From UBA5177 sp002413265 (GTDB lineage Bacteria > Chloroflexota > UBA5177), in the NCBI GenBank assembly GCA_036752825.1, contig DAIORV010000113.1:1-7051 (forward strand): a DNA stretch of 7,051 nucleotides, written 5' to 3'. This document shows positions 5,369 through 7,051 of the stretch, piece after piece (within the stretch, counting starts at the first letter, position 1; each line of letters opens with the position of its first letter). The notes under the pieces are model-generated. The model was given only the letters and a program-made list of their open reading frames with translations, was not told the origin of the DNA and searched no databases. Position numbers and translations under genes: made by a program.

Positions 5369-6832
5369 GTGAGTTCAGCGGAAGAGCTTGAGAGAGCACA
5401 AGACCTAGGGAACGGGGAGCTCGTACTCGGGCTGCCGCCTGAGCGGCGCTCGCATATTGAGGGCTGGGCCATGCTGGCACGGTCGATGGGGTATGTGTAT
5501 CGCCCGTCGACGATCGAGGGGATTCGCGACGTACTCGACCTGGCCAGAAGGAGCGGTCATTCGGTGGTTCCTCGCGGCAGTGGGTTCAGCTATGGCGATA
5601 CCTCTATGAATTCCGAGAACATCGTGCTTGATCTGCGGCGCATGGATCGAGTTCTCGAGTGGGATCCCGACACAGGCGAGATACAAATCGAACCGGGAGT
5701 GAGCATCGGTCAGCTCTGGAGGCATGTGCTCGAGGACGGCTGGTGGCCGAGAGTCGTGCCGGGCACGATGTATCCGACGCTCGGGGGCTGTGCTTCCACG
5801 AACGTGCACGGAAAGAACCACTGGCATGCCGGCTCGCTCGGCGAGCAAATTCTCTCTGCCGACCTGCTTCTGCCGTCGGGGGAGATCGTCGCTTGTTCTC
5901 CTCGAGAGAACCAGGACATCTATTACGCGGCGATCGGTGGCCTGGGGATGCTCGGGGTCTTCGTGTCGCTTACCTTTCGGCTAGAGAAGGTTCGGTCCGG
6001 CCTCTTGCAAATAGAAGAGCGGGCCTGCAGCTCCCTGGGCGAGATGTTCGATCTGTTCGAGCAGGAGATGCCCTCTGCCGGTCACCTCCTTGGATGGATC
6101 GACGGATATGGGCGGGGCGCGGAGCTGGGACGCGGGTTGGTGCAGATCGCGCGGCCGGTGGAGGACGATCGCGAGCACGAGGAGACGCTTCGAGCGGAAT
6201 ATCAGGATCTGCCCGATACGCTGCTCGGCGTGGTGCCGCGTGCCCTGCTGTGGCGAGGCATGAAGCCTCTGATGAACGACAGGGGCATGCGGTTGCTGAA
6301 CGCCACGCGTTACACGATGGGCGCTAGCCGCTCAGGAGTGACGACGCGCGTGCCGCACGCGCAGTTTCACTTCATTCTCGACTACGTGCCGAACTGGAAG
6401 TATGCCTTCCGGCCGGGCGGCATCCTGCAGTATCAAGTGTTTGTACCTGAGCAGCAGGCACGGGTCGCATTCGCTGCGTTGTTGGAGGAGGCCCAGGCAT
6501 ACGACCTGGTCCCCTATCTCGCCGTGTTCAAGCGACACCGACGCGATCCGTTCCTGCTCAACTACTCGGTCGACGGGTACTCCCTGGCGTTGGACTTCCA
6601 CGTCACCGAAGCGCGCGCGAAACGCATCGAAGAAATGCTGGGACATTTCACGAGGGAGATCGTCCTTCCAGCCGGGGGACGCTTCTATCCGGCAAAGGAC
6701 AATGCGGTGGATCGCGAGAGCTTGCAGCAGTCGATGACGACTGAGGCGGTGGACGAGTATCTGGCAATGAAGCGGCGCCTGGATCCGGAGGGGATTCTGC
6801 AGAGCGATTTGTACCGGCGTGTGTTTGCTTGA
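5369..6832 (+). CDS. DprE1-like FAD-linked oxidoreductase
   Basis: A 487-residue flavoprotein of the vanillyl-alcohol/L-gulonolactone oxidase superfamily (FAD_binding_4, PF01565), with no signal peptide. The best match by eye is decaprenylphosphoryl-ribose 2-oxidase (DprE1), which oxidises the 2'-hydroxyl of a lipid-linked ribose in arabinan precursor synthesis. FAD motifs: PRGSGFSYGD (68-77), PGTMYPTLGGC (131-141), and VHGKNHWHAGS (147-156), matching the DprE1 HGKNHH segment. The C-terminal half has QYQVFVP (354-360), VFKRH (386-390), LALDF (406-410), RFYPAKDN (438-445, Lys443 corresponding to DprE1 Lys418) and a final LDPEGILQSD (471-480). Phe73 replaces the histidine that carries covalent FAD in many relatives, so FAD is probably non-covalent, as in DprE1. 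The position equivalent to DprE1 Cys387 is Ala407. No DprE2-type reductase is in the window, so the substrate is open; another sugar or sugar-lipid oxidation is possible. GTG 5369 is the only sensible start. Confidence 0.82.
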   Translation: MSSAEELERAQDLGNGELVLGLPPERRSHIEGWAMLARSMGYVYRPSTIEGIRDVLDLARRSGHSVVPRGSGFSYGDTSMNSENIVLDLRRMDRVLEWDPDTGEIQIEPGVSIGQLWRHVLEDGWWPRVVPGTMYPTLGGCASTNVHGKNHWHAGSLGEQILSADLLLPSGEIVACSPRENQDIYYAAIGGLGMLGVFVSLTFRLEKVRSGLLQIEERACSSLGEMFDLFEQEMPSAGHLLGWIDGYGRGAELGRGLVQIARPVEDDREHEETLRAEYQDLPDTLLGVVPRALLWRGMKPLMNDRGMRLLNATRYTMGASRSGVTTRVPHAQFHFILDYVPNWKYAFRPGGILQYQVFVPEQQARVAFAALLEEAQAYDLVPYLAVFKRHRRDPFLLNYSVDGYSLALDFHVTEARAKRIEEMLGHFTREIVLPAGGRFYPAKDNAVDRESLQQSMTTEAVDEYLAMKRRLDPEGILQSDLYRRVFA

Positions 6833-6838
6833 TTGGCG

Positions 6839-6845
6839 AAAGGAG
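6839..6845 (+). promoter_or_regulatory. Ribosome binding site of the last exported-protein gene
   Basis: AAAGGAG seven bases before ATG 6853 is the strongest Shine-Dalgarno sequence in the window and supports a real gene running off the right edge. Confidence 0.75.
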
Positions 6846-6852
6846 CACGGGA

Positions 6853-7051
6853 ATGCGAAGGTCGATAGCTGTTGGACTGACACTCAGTGTTTGCGCGGGA
6901 TTTTGGGTAGGGCGTCTGTCGGTTGCGCCGTCCGCCGGGGCTTCTTCAGTTCGGGCGCCTCTCACCGTGCCGGCGGGTTTCGTAGGAACCTGGCAGACGC
7001 ACGGCGGCCTGCTGACGATCAACGGGAACGGCCTGGGAGTCAGCCATTTCC
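6853..7051 (+). CDS. Exported protein of unknown function, N-terminal 66 residues; truncated by window edge
   Basis: The gene starts 20 bases after the oxidoreductase stop, so the two are probably co-transcribed. The first part is a signal peptide: MRRSIAVGLTL, then a hydrophobic stretch to about residue 20, with a likely cleavage near residues 28-30 (PSAGA). Cys14 follows LSV, which is a poor lipobox, so a plain secreted form is more likely than a lipoprotein. The mature part begins with a Ser/Pro/Ala-rich linker and then FVGTW (43-47) and LLTINGNGLG (53-62). This GTW...LTI-G-G pattern is seen at the start of small beta-rich extracellular domains in several actinobacterial proteins. That comparison is from general familiarity and gives no function. 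Confidence 0.68.
   Translation, partial: MRRSIAVGLTLSVCAGFWVGRLSVAPSAGASSVRAPLTVPAGFVGTWQTHGGLLTINGNGLGVSHF

Noticed and set aside
5659..6327. 222-codon plus-strand open frame
   Set aside because: Out-of-frame shadow inside the FAD oxidoreductase, very rich in Arg/Ala/Gly with no motif.
6332..6883. 183-codon minus-strand open frame across the end of the oxidoreductase
   Set aside because: Opposite conserved motifs of the flavoenzyme and of the next gene's signal peptide; no supporting ribosome site or domain.

Overview
The window is a high-GC (about 60% by eye) bacterial chromosomal segment with seven protein-coding genes, two of them cut by the window edges. No RNA gene, insertion sequence, CRISPR array or phage gene was seen. 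The phylum cannot be fixed from the sequence. GTG/TTG starts, a degenerate twin-arginine-like lipoprotein signal, an extracellular PF04185-type phosphoesterase and a DprE1-like flavoenzyme would fit an Actinomycetota or Chloroflexota-like soil organism, but this is an inference.

Left block (1-1102): the N-terminal two-thirds of a tryptophanase-type PLP lyase reads leftward off the edge. A 188-base divergent intergenic region separates it from the next gene. That region holds a near-consensus CRP/FNR-type palindrome, two adjacent near-identical 10-11 base repeats, and a 33-codon candidate leader ORF on the tryptophanase strand.

Middle block (1103-4413): two rightward genes encode exported phosphoesterases from two different families. 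The first is a PF01663-type (nucleotide pyrophosphatase/phosphodiesterase) putative lipoprotein with its metal and nucleophile residues intact. The second is a PF04185-type phosphoesterase (AcpA/phospholipase C-like) with a Sec signal and two predicted C-terminal membrane segments. Together they look like a cell-surface phosphate-ester hydrolysis pair, possibly co-transcribed.

Right block (4503-7051): a leftward gene encodes a small secreted six-cysteine protein of unknown function. Divergent from it is a probable rightward operon: a 62-residue two-helix membrane protein of the PLDc_N type, a DprE1-like FAD-linked oxidoreductase, and the start of another exported protein. The oxidoreductase keeps the family's FAD and active-site motifs but lacks the cysteine known from mycobacterial DprE1, and no DprE2-like partner is in the window.

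Nothing here amounts to a clearly new system. The most checkable points are the CRP-like site beside tryptophanase, the tandem surface phosphoesterases with atypical signal or metal-site residues, and the uncharacterised secreted proteins flanking the DprE1-like gene.
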